Below, one piece after another: positions 16,499 through 25,024 of a stretch of 64,000 nucleotides of DNA. A model generated the notes under the pieces. It did no database searches. It was not told the origin of the DNA and saw only the letters and a program-made list of their open reading frames with translations. The number at the start of each line of letters is the position of its first letter. Within the stretch, counting starts at the first letter, position 1. The stretch is from positions 1-64,000 of the forward strand of contig NZ_VSEY01000041.1 of NCBI RefSeq assembly GCF_008086045.1, written 5' to 3'. Source of the stretch: Nonomuraea sp. PA05 (lineage in GTDB: Bacteria > Actinomycetota > Actinomycetes > Streptosporangiales > Streptosporangiaceae). A program made the position numbers and the translations under genes.

Positions 16499-17512
16499 AT
16501 GGACGACTTCGAGGAGTACGAGGACACTCCGGCCGATCCCCGCGACCCCGGCGACACGTTCCTCCACGAGAGGGCCGTCTACCACTCCGACCTGGGCGGC
16601 GACCACCGGGAACGCTTCGCCGGCCTGCCCGTCGTGGACGCCGACAGCACCATGATGGTCCGGCCCGACCAGGTCGCCTGGCTCGTGACCGACGAGACCG
16701 GCTTCGGCTTCGACGACGACAAGGACGACACGGCCCTGGCCGACGAACTGGACTTCCTGCTGCGCCGGGTGAACCCCGCCCAGGTGACCGCCCTCGCCGT
16801 CACCGGCCACGGCGCCGCCAACGCGCCGCGGCTGCTGGCGCGGCACGCCCCGCGGCTGACCCGGCTGCGCTCGGTGTTCCTCGGGTTCATCGAGCCCGAG
16901 CACTGGGAGATCTCCTGGATCCGGCACGGCGACCTCACGCCGCTGCTGGAGGCGTATCCGAAGCTGGAGCGGCTGGAGGTGCGCGGCTCGCAGGGGCTGC
17001 GGCTGGAGCCGGTCACCCACGAGCATCTCAGGGTGCTGCGCTTCGAGTCGGGCGGGCTGCCCGGCTCCGTCGTCAGGGCGGTCGGCGCCTGCGCGTTCCC
17101 CGCGCTGGAGCACCTGGAGCTGTGGCTCGGCGTCGAGCAGTACGGCGGCGACTCGACGGCCGCCGACCTGGACGGCATCCTGTCGGGCGCCGGGCTGCCC
17201 GCGCTGAAGCGGCTCGGGCTGCGCGACGGCGAGCGCATGGACGAGGTGGCCGCGGCCGTGGCCGTCGCTCCCGTGGCCGGGCGGCTGGAGGAGCTCAGCC
17301 TCGGCATGGGGACGCTCACGGACCGGGGCGCGGAGGCGCTGCTCAGCGGGCAGCCGCTGACCCACCTGCGGGTGCTCGACCTGCGCCACCACTTCCTCGG
17401 CGACGACATGATGCGGCGCGTGCGGGACGCGCTGCCCGGGGTGGCCGTCGATCTGGACGAGCAGTGGCGCCCCGAGGACGACGGCTGGATGTACGTGGCG
17501 GTGAGCGAGTGA
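16499..17512 (+). CDS. STM4015-family leucine-rich-repeat protein, copy 3
   Basis: 337 residues; the ATG at 16499 begins 1 bp after the previous stop. It carries an extra acidic N-terminal extension of about 25 residues (DDFEEYEDTPADPRDPGD), then RFAGLPVVDAD and the same seven repeats (LTRLRSVFLGFI, YPKLERLEVRGS, FPALEHLELWLG, LPALKRLGLRD, LEELSLGMG, LTHLRVLDLRHHFLG). It ends GWMYVAVSE. The acidic head is the main difference from copy 2 and could set its partner or position. The following ATP-grasp-like gene starts within its stop codon. Confidence 0.82.
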   Translation: MDDFEEYEDTPADPRDPGDTFLHERAVYHSDLGGDHRERFAGLPVVDADSTMMVRPDQVAWLVTDETGFGFDDDKDDTALADELDFLLRRVNPAQVTALAVTGHGAANAPRLLARHAPRLTRLRSVFLGFIEPEHWEISWIRHGDLTPLLEAYPKLERLEVRGSQGLRLEPVTHEHLRVLRFESGGLPGSVVRAVGACAFPALEHLELWLGVEQYGGDSTAADLDGILSGAGLPALKRLGLRDGERMDEVAAAVAVAPVAGRLEELSLGMGTLTDRGAEALLSGQPLTHLRVLDLRHHFLGDDMMRRVRDALPGVAVDLDEQWRPEDDGWMYVAVSE

Positions 17513-18548
17513 CGGTGCGTTTCGCCGTGGTGGGGACGCCTGGGGATCGGCGGGTCACGCTGTTCCGCGACGCCGTGCTCGCCCGCGGCCTCGCGGAACC
17601 GCACGTCATCGCCTGGCGCGACGTGCTGGCCGGACGTGAACTCGCCACACCCCAGGGTGTGCTGCTGCGCGTCGACTCGCCCGGCGAGGACGCGCAGGCC
17701 GACGCGCTGCTGCGCGGCCCGGGTGAGCCGTCGCGGGTCGGCGGCGGCGCCGCCTGGTACCGGGCGTTCACCGCCGGGCTGGCGCGGGTCGCGGCCATCC
17801 CGGGAGTGCGGCTGCTGGGCGACGTGGGCGAGATCGGGGTGATGTTCGACAAGCGGCGCTGCCACGCGGTGCTGTCGCGGGCCGGGGTGCCGGTGCCCGA
17901 GGGGTTCTCCGCCGGTTCGTACGAGGAGCTGCGGGACGGGATGACCGCACGCCGGTGGGCCCGCGTGTTCGTCAAGCCCGCGCACGGTTCGTCCGCGTCC
18001 GGCGTGATCGCCTTTCAGGCCCATGCCGGACGGGTCCACGCCGCCACGTCGGCCACCTGGGCCGGCGGGGCGTGGTGCAACGCGCTGCGCGTCAGGGCCG
18101 TGACGGACGAGGCGGAGGTGCGGCGGCTGGTGGACCACCTGGCTCCCGACGGGCTGCACGTCGAGCGGTGGTTCCCGAAGGCGGCCACCGGCGGGCGGAC
18201 GTTCGACCTGCGGGTGGTGACCGTGGCGGGCCGGCCCACGCACGCCGTCGTGCGGACCAGCCGCAGCCCGATGACGAACCTGCACCTCGGCGGGGCGCGC
18301 GGCGATCTGGAGACGGTGCGGGGGCGGGCCGGGCTGTGGGAGCGGGTGCTGGAGGCGGCCTCGCGGGCGGCCGGGTGCTTTCCGAGGAGTCTGAGCACGG
18401 GGGTGGATGTGATGGTGGGCGCTGACTGGCGGTCGGTGGCCGTGGCCGAGGTCAACGCGTTCGGGGACCTGCTGCCTGGGTTGGGGGATTTTTCGGGACA
18501 TGGGCGTGACACGTACGCCGAACAGGTCGAGGCGGTGCTGACCCGCGC

Positions 18549-18558
<10 letters not shown>
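17509..18558 (+). CDS. STM4014-family ATP-grasp-like protein
   Basis: 349 residues from the GTG at 17509 (GTGA overlap). The layout matches the ATP-grasp fold. It has a preATP-grasp N-domain, then a nucleotide-binding block ARVFVKPAHGSSASGV, a middle strand FDLRVVTVAGRP, and a metal-binding VAEVNAFGDLLPG near the C-terminus with the Glu-x-Asn pair. ATP-grasp enzymes of the RimK type join a carboxylate to an amine through an acyl phosphate. The family name comes from Salmonella STM4014, and no substrate is known to me. By context it may activate a carboxyl group, possibly the shared C-terminus of the leucine-rich-repeat proteins (speculative). Confidence 0.8.
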
Positions 18559-19332
<774 letters not shown>

Positions 19333-19346
<14 letters not shown>

Positions 19347-20601
19347 GAGTTATGTCTACGCCTATCCGCACAAGACGGCGTACCGGCCGCTCGACCCCCG
19401 CCCGCGGCTGAAGGAGGTCTGGGCGGGCGAACGGCCCGGCGCCCTGTACGTGCACATCCCGTTCTGCGAGATGCGCTGCGGCTTCTGCAACCTGTTCACC
19501 CGCACCGGCGCGCCCGAGGAGCTCGTCACGGCCTACCTCGACGCCCTCGAACGGCAGGCCGAGCAGGCCCGCGAGGCGTTGCAGGAGACCGGCTTCGCCA
19601 CGGCCGCGTTCGGCGGCGGGACGCCCACGTACCTCAGCGCCCGCGAGCTGACTCGCCTGTTCGACCTGACCGAGCGCACGATGGGCGTGGACCTGGCGCG
19701 CGTCCCGCTGTCCGTGGAGACCTCGCCCGCCACCGCCACCCCCGACCGCCTGTCCGTGCTGGCCGAGCGTGGCACGTCGCGGATCTCCATCGGCGTGCAG
19801 AGCTTCGTGCCCGAGGAGGCCCGCTCGGCCGTACGCCCGCAGAAGCGCGCCGAGGTGGACGCGGCGCTCGACGCCATCAGGGCCTCCGGCGTGCCCGTGC
19901 TGAACATCGACCTGATCTACGGCATCGACGGCCAGACGCCCAGGTCGTGGCTGTACTCGCTGGACACGGCGCTCGGCTGGCGGCCCGAGGAGCTCTACCT
20001 CTACCCGCTGTACGTCCGGCCGCTGACCGGGCTCGGCAAGCAGGGCAGGGCATGGGACGACCAGCGCCTGGAGCTGTACAGGACGGGGCGCGACCACCTG
20101 CTGGCCGCCGGGTACGAGCAGGTGTCGATGCGCATGTTCCGCCTGCCCGGTTCCTCCGGCTCCACCGGCTACTGCTGCCAGACCGACGGCATGGTGGGCC
20201 TGGGCTGCGGCGCCCGGTCGTACACCAGCGGCCTGCACTACTCCTTCGACTACGCCGTCGGCGCCCGCCACGTCCGCTCGATCATCGACGACTACGTCGC
20301 CCAGACCGACTTCACCACCGCGAACGTCGGCTTCGCGCTCTCCCCCGCCGAGCGCGGGCGCCGCCACCTCATCCAGTCGCTGCTGCAGGCCGAGGGCCTG
20401 TCACGGCCCCTGTACGCCGCTCGCTTCGGCTCCGACGTCCTGGCCGACTTCCCCCTCCTGGACTCCTTCGGCGACTGGCTCACGGTCACGGACACCACCA
20501 TCGCCCTCACCCCCGAGGGCCTTGCCCACTCCGACGCGATCGGCCCGGCCCTGTTCTCGCCGCGGGTGCGGGCGCTCATGGACGGGTACCAGGCATGCTG
20601 A
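19333..20601 (+). CDS. STM4012-family radical SAM protein (HemN/HemW-like)
   Basis: 422 residues. The [4Fe-4S]/SAM motif is CxxxCxxC at Cys45, Cys49, Cys52 (VHIPFCEMRCGFCNLF). The TIM-barrel blocks AFGGGTPTYLS, LSVETSPATATPDRL, GTSRISIGVQSF, LNIDLIYGIDGQT and GLGCGARSY are those of the HemN/HemW superfamily. The extra Cys of the HemN CxxxCxxCxC is absent. HemW-like relatives include class C methylases, so a methyl or radical transfer reaction is possible. The position inside a coupled operon with no heme genes argues against coproporphyrinogen oxidation. It overlaps both neighbours. Confidence 0.88.
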
Positions 20602-21422
20602 CCATCCTCTACCGCGGCCCCCTCGCGAGCTGCGACTACGACTGCGCCTACTGCCCGTTCGCCAAGCGCCGCGACACGCCCGAGCAGCTCCGCGCCGACC
20701 GGGCCGCGCTGGAACGGTTCACCGGCTGGGTGGCCGGGCGGGACTTCGAGGTGTCGATCCTGTTCACGCCGTGGGGCGAGGGGCTGGTCAGATCGTGGTA
20801 CCGGCGGGCCATCGTGGAGCTGTCCGGGCTGCCGCACGTCGCGAAAGTCGTCATCCAGACGAACCTGAGCTGCCGTACGGACTGGCTCGCGCAGGCCACG
20901 GACCGGGCCGCGCTGTGGGTGACCTACCACCCGACGCAGGTGCCCTACGAACGGTTCCTGGCCAAGGTGCGCTCGCTGCCCGTCCGGCACAGCGTCGGCA
21001 TCGTCGGCGACCCCGCGCACCTGCCGCACGCCCGGCGGCTGCGCGCCGACCTGCCACCGGAGACGTACGTGTGGGTCAACGCCGAGGAGGGCCGCCTCTA
21101 CACCGACGCCGAGGCCGCCGAGTGGGCGGCCATCGACCCCCTGTTCGCCCACAGCCGCTTCCCGCACGCCAGCGCGGGCCTGCCCTGCCGCACCGGCGAC
21201 AGCGTGATCTCGGTGAACGGCGACGGCACCGTCCGCCGCTGCCACTTCGTCCCCGAGGTGCTGGGCAACCTGTACGACGGCTCCTACCTGCCCGCCCTGC
21301 GACCCCGGCCCTGCCCGGCCACGGCCTGCGACTGCCACATCGGCTACGTGCACCTGGAGCCCCTCGCCCTCTACGACGTCTTCGCCGGCGGCATCCTGGA
21401 ACGCATCCCCCGCATGCCGTAA
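20595..21422 (+). CDS. STM4011-family radical SAM protein with C-terminal Cys cluster
   Basis: 275 residues from the ATG at 20595, overlapping the previous gene by 7 bp; a longer upstream frame is a shadow. The radical SAM motif is Cys13-x3-Cys17-x2-Cys20 (GPLASCDYDCAYCPF). A second group of five cysteines, Cys198, Cys216, Cys240, Cys245 and Cys247, lies near the C-terminus around ISVNGDGTVRRCHF. That resembles the auxiliary-cluster (SPASM/Twitch-type) domains of peptide-modifying radical SAM enzymes. With the STM4012 enzyme it suggests two successive radical steps on one substrate. The substrate is unknown. Confidence 0.88.
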   Translation: MLTILYRGPLASCDYDCAYCPFAKRRDTPEQLRADRAALERFTGWVAGRDFEVSILFTPWGEGLVRSWYRRAIVELSGLPHVAKVVIQTNLSCRTDWLAQATDRAALWVTYHPTQVPYERFLAKVRSLPVRHSVGIVGDPAHLPHARRLRADLPPETYVWVNAEEGRLYTDAEAAEWAAIDPLFAHSRFPHASAGLPCRTGDSVISVNGDGTVRRCHFVPEVLGNLYDGSYLPALRPRPCPATACDCHIGYVHLEPLALYDVFAGGILERIPRMP

Positions 21423-21430
21423 GTCTCACC

Positions 21431-21456
21431 GAACCTTTCGACCTGTCATCGGCGTC
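21431..21456 (+). promoter_or_regulatory. Possible ECF-type autoregulated promoter
   Basis: GAACCT at 21431-21436 and CGTC at 21453-21456 are spaced by 16 bp, the pattern of many extracytoplasmic-function sigma promoters (GAAC-n16/17-GTC). It lies just upstream of the sigma factor gene, so autoregulation is likely. The match is short and could arise by chance. Confidence 0.35.
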
Positions 21457-21479
21457 GGTAACGGGCGAGAGGAGTCGTA

Positions 21480-22010
21480 TTGGATCGCAACGACAGCTTC
21501 CGCGAGTTCGTCGCGGGTCATCAGCAGGCGCTGATGCGTACCGCGTACCTGCTCACCGGCGACCCGCACCTGGCCGAGGACCTGCTGCAGAGCGTGCTGC
21601 TCAAGGTGCTGCGGCGCTGGTCCGGGCTGTCGCGCGTGGAACACCCCGAGGCGTACGCGCGCAAGGCACTGGTGAACCAGTACATCTCGTGGCGGCGGAT
21701 GCGCAGGACGACGGCCGAGCTGTCCTCCGCCGCGCCGCCCGAGCGGCCGTACTCCAGTGAGGACTCCACACTCGTCCGGGTCGTGATGCGTCAGGCGCTG
21801 CTGCGGCTGCCGCCCCGCCAGCGGGCGGTGATCGTGCTGCGTTACTACGAGGACCGCACGGAACGGGAGACCGCCGAGCTGCTGAGCTGCTCGGTCGGGA
21901 CGGTCAAGAGCCAGGCCCACTACGCGCTGGCCAAGTTGCGCGAGCTGGCGCCGGACCTGGCGCCGAAGCTCGCCGAGCTGGAATCCGACGTCCGGGAGGG
22001 ACAGCGATGA
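21480..22010 (+). CDS. SigE-family RNA polymerase sigma factor (ECF type)
   Basis: 176 residues from a TTG at 21480, preceded by GAGAGGAG at a good distance. Region 2 is FREFVAGHQQALMRTAYLLTGDPHLAEDLLQSVLLKVLRRW, and region 4 is LPPRQRAVIVLRYYEDRTERETAELLSCSVGTVKSQAHYALAKLRE. These mark the actinobacterial SigE family. It directs polymerase to a small stress regulon. The downstream membrane protein starts inside its stop codon and is the likely anti-sigma or sensor. No helper gene other than this is present. Confidence 0.92.
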   Translation: MDRNDSFREFVAGHQQALMRTAYLLTGDPHLAEDLLQSVLLKVLRRWSGLSRVEHPEAYARKALVNQYISWRRMRRTTAELSSAAPPERPYSSEDSTLVRVVMRQALLRLPPRQRAVIVLRYYEDRTERETAELLSCSVGTVKSQAHYALAKLRELAPDLAPKLAELESDVREGQR

Positions 22011-23197
22011 CCTGGTTGCGGGACGTGCTGGTCGACCTGGCCGAGGATTCTCCCCGGGTGGACCTGGCCGAACGGACGATCATGATCAGGGACCGCCGGC
22101 GGCGTACGGCGATCTCGCTGGTCGCGGCGGCGATGGTGGTGGTCACGGCGCTGGGCGCGACGCTGGCCGCGCGGCTGCTGCCGCCCGGGCCCGACGACGC
22201 CGCCTCGGTGACCGACCTGCCGGCGAAGGGGGTGGGGCCGCTGAGTCACGCGGTCAAGACGTACTGCACGCCCAAGAGCGGGCCGGCGCCCGAGGACTGC
22301 CAGGACGGGGAGTGGCGGCTGGTCACGCGGGACGGGAGGACGTACCGCGTGCCGGACGCGCTGCCCAGCCTCGTGCCCCGCCGGATGGGGCTGCGCGACA
22401 GCCCGCTGGCGATCAGCCGGGACGGCGGCAAGATCGCCTACTACGGGGAGGAGGAGGACACGTTCGTGGTGCGCGACCTGGCCTCGGGCAGGCGGACGAC
22501 CGCTCCGGCCAAGGTGCCCAAGGACTGGTTGTACAGCATGACGCGGCTGATGTTGTCCGACGACGGCCGCTTCCTCGTCTTCATGAAGAACCCGATCTTC
22601 AAGGACCCGGGGCTGATCTTCGACCTGCGTGAGCGGGCCGTCCGCGAGCTGCCCAACGGCTGGGTCCCCGCCGGCCTGTCACCGGACGGCGGCACCCTCA
22701 CGCTCTCCCAGTACGCGCCCAGGTCGATGCTGCGCACGATCCCCGGGCTGTGGACGACCCCGGGCGACGGCACCTCGGTCAAGCTGCCGCAGGACTACCA
22801 CTTCAGCCCCCTGGCGCCCGACGGGCGGAGCATCGCGGTCATCGAGAACATCTTCGCCGGCGACCACACCTGCCCCCGGCCGGGCGGCCTGGCCCTGCTG
22901 GACAGCCGTACCGGCGAGAAACTCAGGTCCGTCACCGTGCGAGGCATGGACGCGGGCGTCACCAGTGTCTCCCTGCGCGCGTGGCTCGGGCCGGAGGAGG
23001 TGACGGTCCTGACCGAGTCCGTCCGGTGCAACACGGAGGCCGAGGACCAGGAGCCCGACGAGGAGTTCGACCCGCCCTACCGGACGATGACCGCCTACGC
23101 GGTGAACGTCGAGACCGGCCGGGCCAGGAAGCTCGCCACGTACACCGCCCAGGACTTCCGCCAGCTCGTCCTGCCCGGCGCGCCGGGAAAGCTGTGA
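22007..23197 (+). CDS. Membrane beta-propeller protein, likely anti-sigma partner
   Basis: 396 residues with an ATGA overlap to the sigma gene. A cytoplasmic N-terminus of about 32 residues (WLRDVLVDLAEDSPRVDLAER) is followed by one membrane helix (TAISLVAAAMVVVTALGATLAARLL). Then comes an outer WD40/TolB-like propeller with blades such as SPLAISRDGGKIAYYGEEEDTFVVRDL, MLSDDGRFLVFMKNP, GLSPDGGTLTLSQY and LAPDGRSIAVIEN. Coupling to a SigE-family gene suggests the short cytoplasmic part holds the sigma factor while the propeller senses an external signal. No zinc-finger anti-sigma motif is visible. The stop lies 2 bp from the convergent DUF6745 gene. Confidence 0.75.
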   Translation: MTWLRDVLVDLAEDSPRVDLAERTIMIRDRRRRTAISLVAAAMVVVTALGATLAARLLPPGPDDAASVTDLPAKGVGPLSHAVKTYCTPKSGPAPEDCQDGEWRLVTRDGRTYRVPDALPSLVPRRMGLRDSPLAISRDGGKIAYYGEEEDTFVVRDLASGRRTTAPAKVPKDWLYSMTRLMLSDDGRFLVFMKNPIFKDPGLIFDLRERAVRELPNGWVPAGLSPDGGTLTLSQYAPRSMLRTIPGLWTTPGDGTSVKLPQDYHFSPLAPDGRSIAVIENIFAGDHTCPRPGGLALLDSRTGEKLRSVTVRGMDAGVTSVSLRAWLGPEEVTVLTESVRCNTEAEDQEPDEEFDPPYRTMTAYAVNVETGRARKLATYTAQDFRQLVLPGAPGKL

Positions 23198-23199
23198 CG

Positions 23200-24558
23200 T
23201 CAGGTCTCGCGCTGCGGCCGGTACTCCTCCTCGGCGAGCCCGAACGTCCACGCCACCCCCTCCCGCGCCCGCCGCACCCACGGCGGCACCCGCAGGAAGT
23301 AGGTGCGGCTGGTGCCGTCGGGCTCGGGGGTGGAGTTGACCACCTCCACCATGGCCAGCGGCTCGTCGCCGGGCAGCTCGATCCGCCACAGCACCCCGGT
23401 CTCGTCGGACTGCATCGGCTTGGCGCCCGACTCGGCCAGGTAGCGCTCCATGCCGAAGTGCTCCAGCATGGCGCGGCGCAGCTCGGCGTTGGCCTCCTCA
23501 CGGATGCGCTCCGGGGTGAGGCCGGTCATCGTGGCGCCGAAGTCGGGCGGGACGGGCATGCCGTGCCAGGCGTGCAGGGCGAAGCCGTCGGCGTAGGACA
23601 GGGCGGGGCCGTCGGCGCGGTGCAGGCGGCCCAGGTCGTCGAGGTGCAGCTCGACGGGGCGTTCGGTGATGATGGCGAGCCGTTCGTACGGCCACCACCA
23701 GCCCGCCTGCTCGGCGACCCGCTTGAGCCCGCCGAGCCCACCGACCCCGCCCAGTCCGTCGACCCCGCCGAGCCCCTCGACGCCGCCGAGCCCCTCGACC
23801 CCGCCGAGCCCGTCGACCCCGCCGAGCCCGTCGAACGCTGACAGCCAGGGCGCGTCGTGCTGGCCGAGCACGGCGTCGATCGTCACCCGCCGCAGGCTCT
23901 CGCCTTCCTGGTCGGCTCCCCGGTCGCGCCCCGTCGCGCCCTGGCCCGAGCCCGGCAGGTCCCAGCGGGAGCCCGCGCCGTCCCTGGCGGAGCCTGCGAC
24001 GCGCCCCGCACCCCAGTCGGCGATGGCGCGGCGGATGTCGCTGACGAGCCGCTCGACCTGGGGCCACAACCGGCCGCCCGTCTCGCCCCAGAGCTGCGCC
24101 CAACCGGCGGGCCCCAGTTCGGCGTACGTGGCCGCCCTGGCCCGCTCCCACGGCGCGGTACGGATCGTGTCCCGCACCGACCGCCCGGGGTCGCCACCAT
24201 CCAGCACGGCCCGCGCCGCCGGACCCGCCCAATCCAGCCGGGTCCGCACCACACGATCGCCCTGCCCCGACGCCTGCCCCGACGCCTGCTCTGAAGCCTG
24301 CTCTGAAGCCTGCCCCGAAGCTTGGCCCAGGGCCTGCCCCGACGCCCGCTCAAGCCGGGGTCGCCTCAAGCTCGCCCGGATCGCGTCGTCACCCGTCAGC
24401 CAAGCCGCCACGATCGCCCCGGCCAGCGGCGACGGCAGCACGAGCACCTGCTCGGGCTCGGCCAGCCCCGCCTCACGGTACGCCTGCCGCACCGCCTCCT
24501 CGGCCCCCGCACCCGGCCCCGTGGCGAGGGCGACCCGCTCCCACGTCATGGTGTCCAT
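23200..24558 (-). CDS. DUF6745 domain protein with two internal repeat arrays
   Basis: 452 residues from the ATG at 24558 (MDTMTWERVALATG). An upstream in-frame start would overlap the small partner gene and gives an arginine-rich non-protein, so it is rejected. The C-terminal half carries the DUF6745 signature: PYERLAIITERPVELHLD, GRLHRADGPALSYADGFALHAWHGMPVP, RYLAESGAKPMQSDETGVLWRI. Two low-complexity inserts are present: seven 4-residue units of the type GQAS/EQAS (about residues 72-99) and about six GLGGVD/E units near residues 240-276. Both are coded by DNA tandem repeats. It overlaps the partner gene by 1 bp. Function unknown. Confidence 0.75.
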   Translation of the reverse strand: MDTMTWERVALATGPGAGAEEAVRQAYREAGLAEPEQVLVLPSPLAGAIVAAWLTGDDAIRASLRRPRLERASGQALGQASGQASEQASEQASGQASGQGDRVVRTRLDWAGPAARAVLDGGDPGRSVRDTIRTAPWERARAATYAELGPAGWAQLWGETGGRLWPQVERLVSDIRRAIADWGAGRVAGSARDGAGSRWDLPGSGQGATGRDRGADQEGESLRRVTIDAVLGQHDAPWLSAFDGLGGVDGLGGVEGLGGVEGLGGVDGLGGVGGLGGLKRVAEQAGWWWPYERLAIITERPVELHLDDLGRLHRADGPALSYADGFALHAWHGMPVPPDFGATMTGLTPERIREEANAELRRAMLEHFGMERYLAESGAKPMQSDETGVLWRIELPGDEPLAMVEVVNSTPEPDGTSRTYFLRVPPWVRRAREGVAWTFGLAEEEYRPQRET

Positions 24559-24854
24559 CAGTCGGCCACCACCCGGTACGAGCCGGGCACGTACTCGCGC
24601 TGCCGCACCACGCGATACCAGCCCTTCGGCAGCGAGATCGCGTCGTGCTCCTCGTGCACGAGCCTGCCGCCCTCGGGCAGGTGCAGGAAGCCGCGCGCCA
24701 GCGTGCCAGGCCCGGGGATCGCGTGGACGTGCCCGGTGGCCTCGCCGTGCGCGAGCACCAGCCGCCCGCGGGCGTCGCGCGGCTCGGGCCGCAGCCCGCC
24801 GGGGACGGACTCCTCGGGGACGGGCACGATCAGGATGTCGCCCTGTCGGTACAT
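24558..24854 (-). CDS. Small partner protein of DUF6745 gene
   Basis: 98 residues from the ATG at 24854, with GGAGGT upstream. The sequence is mostly beta strands: MYRQGDILIVPVPEES, RLVLAHGEATGHVHAI, FLHLPEGGRLVHEEHDAISLPKGWYRVVRQREYVPGSYRVV. The conserved histidines (HGEATGHVHAI, HEEHDAI) suggest metal or nucleotide binding. It is translationally coupled to the DUF6745 gene (1-bp overlap), and I believe this pairing recurs in actinomycetes. I do not recognise a function. Confidence 0.7.
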   Translation of the reverse strand: MYRQGDILIVPVPEESVPGGLRPEPRDARGRLVLAHGEATGHVHAIPGPGTLARGFLHLPEGGRLVHEEHDAISLPKGWYRVVRQREYVPGSYRVVAD

Positions 24855-24928
24855 CGACCAACCTCCATCGATCGGGGGATGATCGAAAGCTAGCGACGGC
24901 CACCGACAGAAACACGCCGAGCGCCCCT

Positions 24929-25016
24929 CAGCGCCCCCAGGGGCCGGACGCCGCCCCTTCAGCACCCCCCGAGCCGGACGCCGCCCCTCAGCACCCCCCG
25001 AGCCGGACGCCGCCCC
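24929..25016. repeat. Three-copy 28-31 bp tandem repeat between genes
   Basis: Copies at 24929-24959, 24960-24988 and 24989-25016 share CAGCACCCCCCGAGCCGGAC followed by GCCGCCCC. The second and third copies are almost identical; the first has a few changes and 2 extra bases. The array lies between two leftward genes, after the stop of the DUF4434 gene. No ORF or clear terminator is seen in it. Confidence 0.7.
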
Positions 25017-25024
25017 GGCGCCCC

